Below, in pieces: positions 56,482 to 64,000 of a stretch of 64,000 bases of DNA. The DNA is from Symbiodinium sp. CCMP2592. Lineage: Eukaryota > Sar > Dinophyceae > Suessiales > Symbiodiniaceae. The notes below the pieces were generated by a model, which was not told the DNA's origin, searched no databases, and was given only the letters and a program-made list of their open reading frames with translations. The stretch spans positions 396,001-460,000 of the forward strand of contig CAJNDT010001002.1 of the NCBI GenBank assembly GCA_905221615.1, in the 5' to 3' direction. Position 1 is the first letter of the stretch; each line of letters begins with the position of its first letter. The position numbers and the translations under genes are program-made.

Positions 56482-57563
56482 ATGCCGACCATAGACCGCA
56501 GCCCATTTGATGTAGATGCGGATGGATTTCATTTTCAGTCATTGGATGAACTGGCTGCACAATTATCTCATGTTCTTGATGGTATCCCCCGACGGATTTG
56601 GATGAATTACAGTCGGAAGAAGGTTCGATCTACAGACCAAATTCATGCAGATCAGCTCTTGCTTGGCTTGTATTCTGGGGTGCAGTCTCGAGGAAGGCTG
56701 CAATTTACAAAGAACACATTCCGATTCCCTGGACTTACAAAGTTGATCGTTCGAATGCTACATTGTTCTCCCCAATTCTCAGATTTGGCTGTCACAAGTA
56801 TTCAGATCAATCGCAATGTTCGGACTATTCCGCACAGAGATTCAAACAACCACGGCCCAAGTATTGGTTGGGCCATTGGAGATTGGACAGGTGGAGAATT
56901 ACTTGTCATGGATGATCGAGGTCGCACTTTAATACAGTTGTCGATTCCAATTGCACTGTTGCGTCCTATGGTGACCAGTTACAAGGCAGACTCTTGGATG
57001 TCAGACAACCATGCTGCTTTGATGGGAATGTGATTCATGCCACCATGCCCTTTGCTGGAAATCGCATCATGATGGTTCGTTTCTGTGTTAAGCAACATGT
57101 TCCAGTTTCACCCCATGCGTCGTGTCTTCCTTTTGCTCGTTTTCTTGGTCTCCGTGTTCCTGTCTGCTCCTCCCTTCCCTTGTCTGTCGCTTGTGGTTCT
57201 CTTTCCTCTTCCCCTCTTCTGCCTTTGTCTGCGTTTCCTTTCTTCTCGTCCGGTCTTTCCTCGTCTCCGGCGGTTCCTTCCTCTTCTTCTTCTTCTCCTT
57301 TGTCTGTTCCTCCTCGTCCGTCTGCTCGTCCCCCGCTGCTTCCCCTTTCTCCTGCTTCCTCTGTTGCTTCCCTGGTCTCTTCGTCTGCTTCTTTCGGTCT
57401 TCCCCCTGTGTCTTCCCTTCTCTCCCGTCCTTCCTCTTCGCGGTCTTGGTCCTGCTCCTCCTCTCTCTGGTCCTCTTGTTCTTCTTTCGTCGTGTCCCCC
57501 TCTGTTCTCGATGCCGACGCTTCAGATGAGCAATGTTCGGGTGACATGTCATGGGACGCATAA
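56482..57563 (+). CDS. 2-oxoglutarate/Fe(II) oxygenase-like protein, one frame break, Ser/Pro-rich tail
   Basis: Residues are numbered from ATG 56482. The iron-binding H-x-D is HRD (His118, Asp120) in TIPHRDSNNHGPS, followed by GGELLV. The distal His (57036-57038) is in FDGNVIHATMPFAGNR, with the 2OG-anchoring Arg at 57063-57065. H-x-D...H...R is the facial-triad signature of 2OG dioxygenases. The two halves lie in frames one base apart: frame 1 stops at 57033, and the homologous frame, reading YGDQLQGRLLDVRQP, continues to 57563. The crossing point is about 56905-56960. A 1-bp deletion, programmed -1 shift, small intron or sequencing error could explain it. No classical slippery heptamer was seen. 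The roughly 150-residue tail is Ser/Pro/Leu-rich on a pyrimidine-rich strand. Its substrate is unknown; such enzymes hydroxylate proteins or oxidise nucleic-acid bases. Confidence 0.7.
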
Positions 57564-57673
57564 AAAGACTTCCTTCGTGTATGCTTATTGTGCTCGCATC
57601 GGCTGTCATGCACTGTTTCCCACTTGATCTTGATACATGTGCTCAAGAGGTATGATCCACTACTCAATAGACA

Positions 57674-58291
57674 ATGACCATGTGCCAGTTTCTTGATGTT
57701 TGGAAGGAAGAGGCGCCCCGATACTGCATTTTCTCCTTTCTTATGGTATGCAGCAGTGTGCATGTCAGCACACAGAGATGTGACAATCCCGATTATTGTC
57801 GAAGTCAGCAATTCGCTCAGTGGCAAAGATGGTTGATACATGGGATGGGCCGATGTTTCCGAGCACACAATTACCATGGACTGTCCAATGATTCTGCCAC
57901 ATTCAATTTTACACACCTTCTTCCACGATGCAGCGAATCTTTTCTGTGCATTTCTATGCAGTGCCGCATTCTGACACTGCGACATATCAAGTTCCTGATG
58001 CGATTGCGAGTTTGCCATGGTTCTCGACTGAAGCCTTCTTGTACATACCAGCTCATGGGCATTGAGACATGTTGGTGCCAACTTCACCAAGTTACGTTTT
58101 CGGCGTGCGAGTTTCCTGCTCCGCATGTCAGAGTCATATAGGTTGCCGTGAGTTCAGAAAAATTGTCAGCCGATGTTCTATTACTTGTGCGCATGCGGGT
58201 GCAAGAATGTGAGTTTTGGCAGATGTTGGTTCAAGCTATTGAGCACCGCATCCAACGTATCAATGTCCGGCTCTTTGCTGAGCTGCAATGA
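57674..58291 (+). CDS. Weak ORF with an internal in-frame TAG
   Basis: The plus frame 57674-58141 (Cys/His/Arg-rich) ends at TAG 58139-58141, then continues in the same frame for 49 codons with a strongly protein-like text (ECEFWQMLVQAIEHRIQRI) to TGA 58289-58291. Another plus frame near 57931-58055 is also plausible (VPDAIASLPWFSTEAFLYI). I cannot decide which is coding. The 3' portion (58142-58291) is the most credible and overlaps the next ORF. The long minus-strand frame over this region (57035-58126) is antisense to the Ser/Pro tail and is not called. Confidence 0.3.
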
Positions 58292-58850
58292 CATAATCAG
58301 CAGTCTGGATGGAGAACAAGTCAAGGCTCTTTTTCAGATTTTGGGAGATCGCCGGCGGAGAGAAGTGCTTCTTTCTCATCTTCGACGCCGTATTCAGTAT
58401 GATGCTGATACCCTTGTTTCGCAACATCTCGGCACGTCCTCCCATTCTGCCTCTCTGACTCCCTCTCTGCCTTCTTTGTCTTCTCTTCTTGTTTCCTCTC
58501 CTCCTCCCCCTCCTCCCCCTCCTCCCCCTCCTCCTGTTTTTCCTCCTCCCCCTCCTGTTTCTTCTTCTGTTCCTGTTCGTTTTCCGTTTTCTCCGTCTCC
58601 TTCTCCTTTAGATGTTTCTCATGGAGCCGATTCGAGTGATGTTGCACCGACAATGACAGATGGATCCACTCTCTCCCCGACGGACCCTCATCAGCGTGAT
58701 GCATTACCTCGCCGACGGCAACAGAGTGGTACTGCTGCTCGAAGAAATAGATCCATGAGTGAATCGGAAGTTCGTGAGAGATCTCGTTCGCGGTCTAGAT
58801 CAAGATCAAGTACAACTGTTTCACCTGGTGGCTCTCGTCACGTTCGGTAA
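58263..58850 (+). CDS. Pro-rich, Arg/Ser-tailed protein of the PLE (195 aa)
   Basis: I chose the ATG at 58263 (MSGSLLSCNDIISSLDGEQV) because the upstream part of the frame is not protein-like. An N-terminal helical part (GEQVKALFQILGDRRRREVL) with a basic cluster is followed by a Ser/Pro region with proline runs (about residues 85-120). The C-terminus is RS-dipeptide-rich (ERSRSRSRSRSS), as in SR-type splicing or RNA-binding proteins. No folded domain is recognised. It could bind the element RNA or recruit nuclear factors. The Pro-rich part is coded by a TCC/CCT pyrimidine-rich strand, as in the oxygenase tail. Confidence 0.6.
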   Translation: MSGSLLSCNDIISSLDGEQVKALFQILGDRRRREVLLSHLRRRIQYDADTLVSQHLGTSSHSASLTPSLPSLSSLLVSSPPPPPPPPPPPPVFPPPPPVSSSVPVRFPFSPSPSPLDVSHGADSSDVAPTMTDGSTLSPTDPHQRDALPRRRQQSGTAARRNRSMSESEVRERSRSRSRSRSSTTVSPGGSRHVR

Positions 58851-58974
58851 GATTGCTGTCTGTGCTCGATAAAATTGATGCCCTGTGCCTGCTTGCAACC
58901 TTTTGTACGGTCAGTTTTGGTTGTGCATCCTGTTAGCATGAAGCTACGAAGTCTCTTACGGCTCAATTTGTAAG

Positions 58975-59313
58975 ATGAAGCGGACAGCAAGTATGGCGGC
59001 CCTTCCGGCCCCAGCTCCGATGGTCAGGATTCCAGTTGTTGTACCTCCAGATATATGCTCTGGCGGACGAGAGATGGGTTTTTGGCTATCGATCCCAACA
59101 GATTCTACAATTGATGACCTGAAGAAGAAGGTGTGCGATGAGCTCGCGGAACGCACGGGGATTCCACCTCGTTTGAACGCTTTCCAATTACGGCAATTCG
59201 GCCAACATTTGCCGTTTACATCATCGATTTCTCGAGTTGCTGCTTTTCCGCATACCACCCAGGCTGTTCATTTTGTGAGAACATGGCCACACGAATCAGT
59301 GTGGTGGACTTGA
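58975..59313 (+). CDS. Ubiquitin-like (beta-grasp) protein, 112 aa
   Basis: After a short Ala/Pro leader comes a strand (RIPVVVPPDI), a second strand (MGFWLSIPTDSTI) and a helix with the ubiquitin-like pattern TIDDLKKKVCDELAERTGIP. The stretch PPRLNAFQLRQFGQHL follows, resembling the ubiquitin 'GIPPxxQxLxFxGxxL' pattern. The C-terminus is WWT, with no Gly-Gly, so it is unlikely to be conjugated and more likely acts as an adaptor domain. The ATG at 58975 has a purine at -3. The gene is separated from its neighbours by about 125 and 160 bp on the same strand. Assignment is by pattern only, but the spacing of hydrophobic positions is good. Confidence 0.55.
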   Translation: MKRTASMAALPAPAPMVRIPVVVPPDICSGGREMGFWLSIPTDSTIDDLKKKVCDELAERTGIPPRLNAFQLRQFGQHLPFTSSISRVAAFPHTTQAVHFVRTWPHESVWWT

Positions 59314-59473
59314 GAAGTATGCTGGTCAACGGAGCAAATGTTGTGTCTTGTTCTGCGTGCTATTAAGCTTTCGATGCACTTGCATTCAAAAAGTTTGACC
59401 ATTTTCCACTGCAGGACGTTAGCCCGAACCTTCTCGTAGTGCTTCTGTGTGTTGTAGGAATCCCTCTGACGCC

Positions 59474-59964
59474 ATGTGGGAACTTACTGTTCTGACTGAT
59501 AAAGTGCTGACCTTCACCAGCACACGACGTCATATTATCTTCTTTTCACTTTTCCGCCATTAGATCCGCTTGAGACTTTGGATGTTACTTTACGCAGACA
59601 TGGATTCCATACGATGTATGATCTTGAGCAGTTCGTTACACAATGCAGAACAGAGGGTATGAATCTTCGTGCTGAAGTGTAGGAGTTCTTCATGCAAGGA
59701 CCCAGTGTATACACGCCGATCACTTGTGAAGCTCCAGCTTTACCTCACATTGTGGTGTTCGCGTCCGTATGCAAAGAATGGTATTATTCCATTATTCGAT
59801 TGGTTGGCGATCGTACCTTCTTCAATATTCAACAGCTTTGGCGTCTTGCCCAAGTACGCCATGCAACGGTGGAATGGATTCATCATTCCAATGAAGACCG
59901 ACTGCGTATTGGATCTGCTTTCATCGATGATCTCAATGTTCGTCGCATTGTCCACCCACTGTAA
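59474..59964 (+). CDS. Small ORF broken by a frameshift and an in-frame TAG
   Basis: ATG 59474 (gccATGtgg) opens 29 codons to a TAG at 59561-59563. One base back, the reading continues as PPLDPLETLDVTLRRHGFHT to TAG 59680-59682, and then in the same frame as EFFMQGPSVYTPITCEAP to TAA 59962-59964 (RIVHPL). The three segments have consistent composition and the same strand, so one ancestral protein of about 160 residues is likely, interrupted twice. The alternative is a separate 90-residue ORF starting at ATG 59692. No family is recognised. The second segment has a charged helix and the third has aromatic residues (KEWYYSII, TFFNIQQLW). Confidence 0.45.
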
Positions 59965-60115
59965 AGTGTAGGTATGACTCGGACCTGACTGGATGATGCG
60001 ACATAAGAGTATCTGCGGTGCTTTGTCATGCAGGTTCAGACATGTTGGTCCATGTACTGTCTTTTGCTGTGTTGCATTGCAGTGCTCAAGCTTATAGGTG
60101 TCTCAGTGACCAATC

Positions 60116-60466
60116 ATGTCGTCCAGTGGCCGTCGTACTCTTCGTTATGAACCAGGGTCGAGGCGAGCCAGCGATGACTATTTGGAAGATGTTGTACAAA
60201 CAGCAGCTGACGATGCCCTTGATAATCTACGTTCCAGTCATGTTCACCCGCAAGACCTCATTCGGTTGATGCTTCGCGTTGTCGAAATCCTACGCGATTC
60301 TCCGGAATTTCAACAAAGGACGTCACAATGCTCCGGAATTTGCTCTTACCCGGACTGTGGTCGTGTTTGTGCTCGAGCAGACGAAGGTCACAATCACTGC
60401 CGATGCTATTACCACCAGGTCAATGACCGCAATGAGCGAACGAGGAAGAAGCGTAGACTTGATTAG
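60116..60466 (+). CDS. Cys/His-rich basic protein of the PLE (116 aa)
   Basis: ATG 60116 opens a 116-residue frame. An N-terminal Arg/Ser patch is followed by an acidic/helical middle (SDDYLEDVVQTAADDALDNL) and a Cys/His cluster (CSGICSYPDCGRVC...HNHCRCYYHQ) able to bind zinc. The C-terminus is basic (ERTRKKRRLD) and resembles a nuclear localisation signal. The combination suggests a small nucleic-acid or chromatin-binding protein. It is the last ORF before the hairpin and the right direct repeat. The zinc-binding pattern is not a family I can name. Confidence 0.6.
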   Translation: MSSSGRRTLRYEPGSRRASDDYLEDVVQTAADDALDNLRSSHVHPQDLIRLMLRVVEILRDSPEFQQRTSQCSGICSYPDCGRVCARADEGHNHCRCYYHQVNDRNERTRKKRRLD

Positions 60467-60529
60467 GCGTTTTGCTGCTCTGATGACCGGGAACAGTCGC
60501 GATAAAAACGTGCATCCTGAGGCTTCTGT

Positions 60530-60543
60530 GCCCCTTCGGGGGC
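60530..60543 (+). promoter_or_regulatory. UUCG-capped GC hairpin immediately before the right direct repeat
   Basis: GCCCC-TTCG-GGGGC forms a 5-bp all-GC stem with an exceptionally stable tetraloop and ends one base before the repeat begins at 60545. It may be a 3'-end signal, an RT template-recognition structure or a processing site. It is not present at the equivalent point upstream of the left repeat. The function is inferred. Confidence 0.5.
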
Positions 60544-60544
60544 C

Positions 60545-60945
60545 TGTTTGTGTTATTCTGCTGTACATGCGACAAATCTGCACTTACATGTCCGCTTTCC
60601 TAATGGTTTCCTTTCTGAAGACTTTTGTCGCTGCATGCTTTGGCCTATGGAAACTCCTTGTTTTTCTTGCTTGCTTTTTTCATGGTTTTCTTTCTTTCTT
60701 TCTTTTCTGTCGTTTTTCTTTCAGTTTGCAGGGGGCGCGAGGTCCGGTGACAAAGCTCGCGCCAACGAAGCTCTTTGTCACATGGACAGGTAAACGTACC
60801 TGCGACCAGTTCCTGGGTGCAAGAGCACAGCTGGATTGGTCACATGCAAAACCATGATGATGATTTTCTCGGTTGTCCGAAACTTTTCACTTCACTTCAC
60901 ATGCTGAAACTTGGACATGTCTGCAGAACGCCTCCTCAGTTGTGT
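60545..60945 (+). repeat. Right pLTR-like direct repeat (401 bp)
   Basis: It is identical to the left copy 49620-50012 apart from two substitutions and an extra 8 bp (TGCGACCA). Right of it the sequence becomes unique at GCATGAGTT. Confidence 0.95.
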
Positions 60946-61600
60946 GCATGAGTTCTGTGTTTGGTTTCTTATATGTATATGAACCCAAGTGAAGCCGTTG
61001 TGAGCTCAGTATGAACGCGTCATGAACTCATGAGAAGTGAAGCCCAGATGCGCCCTGGACAAAATGTCAGATGAGTGGAAGTTGATGCCCGCTGGGATTG
61101 TGCTGACTCTGTTCTGGCATGGGCGAAGCCACGTCAGTGTATGGCGACAGCCATCGACGTTCAAGTCCCCAAAGCTTTTCGCTCCGAAGGTAATGTTCGT
61201 TTTGGCACACCTCCCCTTCATTTCTCGAGAACTTCGCTTGGAATTTCCAGAGTCTGTTTGTTCTGAAGCGACAGCGAGGCGTGGCAGCTGCGCCTTACTG
61301 CCCTCCAATCTATGGAAGAGCTGCTCCCTTCGGCTGCCCTTCGGTCGTCCACCTGTGGGATTTGGGGTGGTGCGTTCAGGTGACAGAGACCTAAGCCCTG
61401 AACTCGTTCTCCTCGTACCAGCCCGGAGAAGAAATTTGCCAAGGCAGAGGCCGACGGTCGGGAAGCGGAGCTTGAAGGCTTTTGGCATAGCACGCCGCTC
61501 GGCCGGTAATCGGAGCAGTGGTTTAAGATTTATCGGGCTGACGACCAAGGAACGATTGCTAGTTTGCCAGAGCTTGCACAGCAGTTGGGCGATAAGCATC
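60946..61600 (+). pseudogene. Possible remnant of a host gene, right flank of the retroelement
   Basis: Two protein-like stretches on the plus strand are found at about 61130-61250 and 61420-61600. The latter has KKFAKAEADGREAELEGFWH, a TAA, then SEQWFKIYRADDQGTIASLP in the same frame. The frames do not join and contain stops, so the sequence looks like unspliced or decayed coding DNA. No family is recognised. A minus-strand frame of 197 codons overlaps (61006-61599) and may be chance. Confidence 0.25.
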
Positions 61601-62214
61601 CCAGCACCACCACCACTGCCAACACTAGCAACCCTAGCAGTACCACTGCTATTGCGACGGCGGCTAATTGCTATCGCTGCTCGTGCTGGTCCTGCAGCAC
61701 CAGCACCAGCATCGGCACCGGCACCACCGGTACCACCACCAACACCACCTCCACCACCTCCACCGGCACTAGCACCACCTCCATCATTACCACCTCCAGC
61801 ACCACCACAATCACCATCCCCACGACCACCATTGACAGCACTATCATTAACACCACCACCATCAGCACCATCACTATTAACATCACCACCATCACTATTA
61901 ACATCACCACCATTAACACCCCCACCACCATTAACACCACCGACAACACCGCCACCACCATCAACACCACCACCATCAACACCGCCACCATCAACACCGT
62001 ACCACCACCACCGCCACCACTATCACCACCACCGTCAACACCACCACAACCACCATCATTACCGCCGTTATCACCACTTTTACCACCACCATTACCACCA
62101 GCATTGCCACCACCACCACCATCACCACCACCATCACCACCACCACCCCCCACCACCACGATAATGACTACGACGACGATGACGACGACGACCACAACAA
62201 CAACAACAACAACA

Positions 62215-62257
<43 letters not shown>

Positions 62258-62260
62258 ATT
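61600..62260. repeat. (CCA/ACC)n trinucleotide array
   Basis: CCACCATCA, AACACC and CACCAC units occupy about 560 bp from 61600 to about 62160, followed by (ACA)n and (CTA)n to about 62256. Frames are Pro/His/Thr on plus and Val/Gly on minus. These are repeat artefacts. Confidence 0.95.
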
Positions 62261-62346
62261 ACAACAACTACTGCTAAGTTACCACTACCGCCTACCACCA
62301 CCACCACCAACACCGCCACCACCACCACGACGATGACGGCGCCTAC

Positions 62347-62420
<74 letters not shown>

Positions 62421-62507
62421 CTAGTACTAGTACTAGTACTAGTACTAGTACTAGTACTAGTACTAGTACTAGTACTAGTACTAGTACTAGTACTGCTGCT
62501 ACTGCTA

Positions 62508-62553
<46 letters not shown>

Positions 62554-62557
62554 GCTG

Positions 62558-62590
<33 letters not shown>
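62347..62590. repeat. Palindromic trinucleotide tract: (TAG)n, (TACTAG)n, (CTA)n
   Basis: The tract begins with (TAG)n at 62348-62420, continues as the self-complementary hexamer (ACTAGT) repeated to about 62493, a short TGC/TAC block, then (CTA)n to about 62587. TAG and CTA are reverse complements, so the tract can fold into a hairpin of some 240 bp. Long frames are poly-Ser, poly-Leu or poly-Val artefacts. Confidence 0.95.
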
Positions 62591-62594
<4 letters not shown>

Positions 62595-62730
62595 TACCAC
62601 CGCGACTACCACCACCATGACGACCAAGACCACGACTACCACCGCGACCAGTACCACTCCCCACTGCCACTGCGGCTGCGACAACCACTTCACCACTGCC
62701 GCGACCACTACGTTCACCGTGGCACATCAT

Positions 62731-62955
62731 TCAAACTAACTTGCGGACCAACTTGTGGTCGGTGTAACGTGCGGAGCAAAGCATGGCTTGGCAGTTGGGG
62801 CAGAGGTCGAATCCTTTGTGAAAAGACTTAAAACTTGCCTTGCAGAGCACTGCATCAGTACACACCTTGTGCGAAACAGCACCGTTTGAATCGGTCGCTT
62901 GCTGCTGCTGCTGCTGCTGCTGCTCTGAACAACGGCCCTTGAAGTAGTTTTCCAT
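62731..62955 (-). CDS. Candidate Cys-paired ORF with a polyglutamine run
   Basis: From the ATG at 62955 (MENYFKGRC...) about 74 residues run to TGA 62731. A (CAG)n tract encodes about 8 Gln. The rest is protein-like, with cysteine pairs (C...C, then CTDAVLCKASF and CPNCQAMLC) that could form a zinc site, and a basic end (HKLVRKLV). It may be a terminal exon of a host gene or a TE-derived zinc-finger fragment. No family is recognised. Confidence 0.4.
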   Translation of the reverse strand: MENYFKGRCSEQQQQQQQQATDSNGAVSHKVCTDAVLCKASFKSFHKGFDLCPNCQAMLCSARYTDHKLVRKLV

Positions 62956-63305
62956 TCTGGGACAACGCTTTTGGTGAAGGGCTACCACCCAAGCCTGGTA
63001 CCACCCAAGCCTGCCTTACGGTTTAGTTGTGGATTCTCGTGCAGCTGTATCCATCTCAAGCTAATCAAACCTGAGTTGAGCTGTCCTGCCCCGCGGGTGT
63101 TTGCACATATTGTTTGAGCATCTTTGCAGATCTGCGACTTTTCATCTGTAAGCGATTCTGCAAGACGGGCAAGTTTATGCTTGTCGCCATGATGATGCTG
63201 ATGCCCTACTGGCCAAAGACGATACTGATTTCGATAAAGGTGCTGATGGTGTCTCGGTGTTGGTGATGGTGGCGCCGATGACCATCAGCACGGTCGCTGC
63301 CAGCG

Positions 63306-63953
63306 TCATGCTGCAACCAGTACTGTAGGTGTACCCACCGCGTTTACGATGGTATCGTTGTTCGATGCCGGGAAGAATACGACGACTGAACTGGCAAGAG
63401 CAGTCCTTAGATCCCGAGTCTTTAATCCCGATCCGGCCCCAAACCCTAAAACAACTAAAACCAAGAAGGGATTACAAACCCAATTCTCCTTGACATCATT
63501 CTGTGCGTCCTGAGGCTCCGCTGCCTCCAGGCAGCTACCGAGCCTCACGCCTGTGTGCGCCTCGGCGCGGTCCACGTCTTGGGCCGTGACTGGGCGGAGT
63601 ATTCTAGTCGACCGAAAAGGATGGGTTTCGGAGTAAGGTTCCTTGCTTTTTTGGGGTTGTAGATAAACAATTTGATAATGTACTATCGTTTTGAGATTGG
63701 ATATATGAAAACACTGAGTTCCAGGGCTTGTCTGCGGCTCGGCATCGCCGCATTGCGACAGCTCCACCAGATTCCCACAGCGACAATAGAATGTTAAGCT
63801 ATCTAATGTCACCCTGTCCCTAAACCCAAAAACGCCAAACATGCATCGCCAAATGGTTTTTATTTTGAGGGGGGAAGGGGGGGAAGGCCTTGTCTTGCAA
63901 ACGCACGGAGAACGACCTCTCGGAGATCCCCCATGTTCTTGTGCTCCAAACAT
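63306..63953 (-). CDS. Longest non-repeat, non-transposon ORF (215 aa), unrecognised
   Basis: From the ATG at 63953 a frame of 215 codons runs to a stop at 63306. Composition is mixed (for example YCRCGNLVELSQCGDAEPQT and HPFRSTRILRPVTAQDVDRAE) with a hydrophobic segment near residues 168-178 (FLVLVVLGFGAG). It crosses telomere-like heptamers at about 63440-63460, which argues against it being entirely real. No domain is recognised. Confidence 0.25.
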   Translation of the reverse strand: MFGAQEHGGSPRGRSPCVCKTRPSPPSPLKIKTIWRCMFGVFGFRDRVTLDSLTFYCRCGNLVELSQCGDAEPQTSPGTQCFHISNLKTIVHYQIVYLQPQKSKEPYSETHPFRSTRILRPVTAQDVDRAEAHTGVRLGSCLEAAEPQDAQNDVKENWVCNPFLVLVVLGFGAGSGLKTRDLRTALASSVVVFFPASNNDTIVNAVGTPTVLVAA

Positions 63954-64000
63954 GTGCTTGCGTACATGTAGTACTTATCTCAGACGATGTCTCCAGGGGT

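Larger units (their letters stand above)
49620..60945 (+). mobile_element. 11.3-kb composite Penelope-like retroelement with accessory genes
   Basis: Direct repeats 49620-50012 and 60545-60945 bound an internal region of about 10.5 kb in which nearly all coding-quality frames lie on the plus strand. In order they are a repeat-spanning ORF0, gag-like ORF1, ORF2 with GIY-YIG plus Penelope-type reverse transcriptase, a 556-aa unknown, a 2OG-Fe(II) oxygenase-like protein, an SR/Pro-rich protein, a ubiquitin-like protein, a small interrupted ORF and a Cys/His basic protein. The repeats differ by two substitutions and one 8-bp indel, indicating recent insertion. Penelope-like elements usually have one RT/GIY-YIG ORF and LTR-like repeats (pLTRs). 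The N-terminal endonuclease is known from a permuted clade, but this cargo is, to my knowledge, unusual. No target-site duplication was recognised. Confidence 0.85.

Noticed and set aside
56905..56960. Programmed -1 frameshift slippery heptamer in the oxygenase-like gene
   Set aside because: No X-XXY-YYZ heptamer in the zero frame was found in the overlap, so an indel or mini-intron is at least as likely. It is kept only as a question in the findings.
57035..58126. 363-codon minus-strand ORF rich in Glu, Lys and Arg
   Set aside because: It is antisense to the Ser/Pro-rich tail of the plus-strand oxygenase-like ORF. The bias comes from the pyrimidine-rich coding strand, and all recognised motifs are on plus.
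61037..62277. ORFs of 375 and 237 codons rich in Pro, His, Thr and Asn
   Set aside because: Most of their length is CCA/CAC/ACA repeat. Only a small part before 61600 could be old coding sequence.

Overview
The window is nuclear DNA of a eukaryote, most likely a dinoflagellate (Symbiodiniaceae-like). This is an inference from four things: plant/dinoflagellate-type telomeric heptamers (CCCTAAA), very long trinucleotide arrays, retroelements of non-bacterial type, and a short ORF at 25164-25340 that resembles an N-terminal region I recall from dinoflagellate proteins. No bacterial operon, rRNA, tRNA or CRISPR array was found. Most of the window is non-coding, repeat-rich DNA, so most open frames are chance or repeat-encoded.

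Layout. 1-12.2 kb: intergenic DNA strewn with degenerate telomere-like heptamers, a foldback element (6046-6157) and a few microsatellites. 12.25-16.5 kb: a satellite of about 20 tandem copies of a 208-bp unit, each carrying a conserved hairpin. 16.5-25 kb: intergenic DNA with TACATA, CTAC/GACA and TAC arrays and a few possible exons. 25.6-30.4 kb (minus strand): a decayed APE-type LINE whose ORF runs endonuclease, reverse transcriptase, zinc fingers and a C-terminal ubiquitin-specific-protease-like domain. 30.7-49.6 kb: more intergenic DNA, a 1.1-kb CTA array, an interstitial telomere tract, a 227-bp inverted-repeat element inside a microsatellite, and possible host exons on the minus strand.

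49.62-60.95 kb (plus strand): the most remarkable object, an 11.3-kb, apparently young composite retroelement bounded by near-identical ~395-bp direct repeats. It encodes a gag-like ORF1. A single UGA stop in a readthrough-like context separates ORF1 from an in-frame ORF2, a Penelope-like reverse transcriptase with an N-terminal GIY-YIG endonuclease. Further ORFs follow on the same strand: an unrecognised 556-aa protein, a 2-oxoglutarate/Fe(II) oxygenase-like protein, a proline/SR-rich protein, a ubiquitin-like protein, a small interrupted ORF and a Cys/His-rich basic protein. A UUCG-capped hairpin sits immediately before the 3' repeat. The architecture suggests a Penelope-like element that has captured or evolved accessory genes.

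61-64 kb: a possible gene remnant, CCA/CTA/TAG arrays including a giant palindromic trinucleotide tract, and two candidate minus-strand ORFs, one with paired cysteines and a polyglutamine run.
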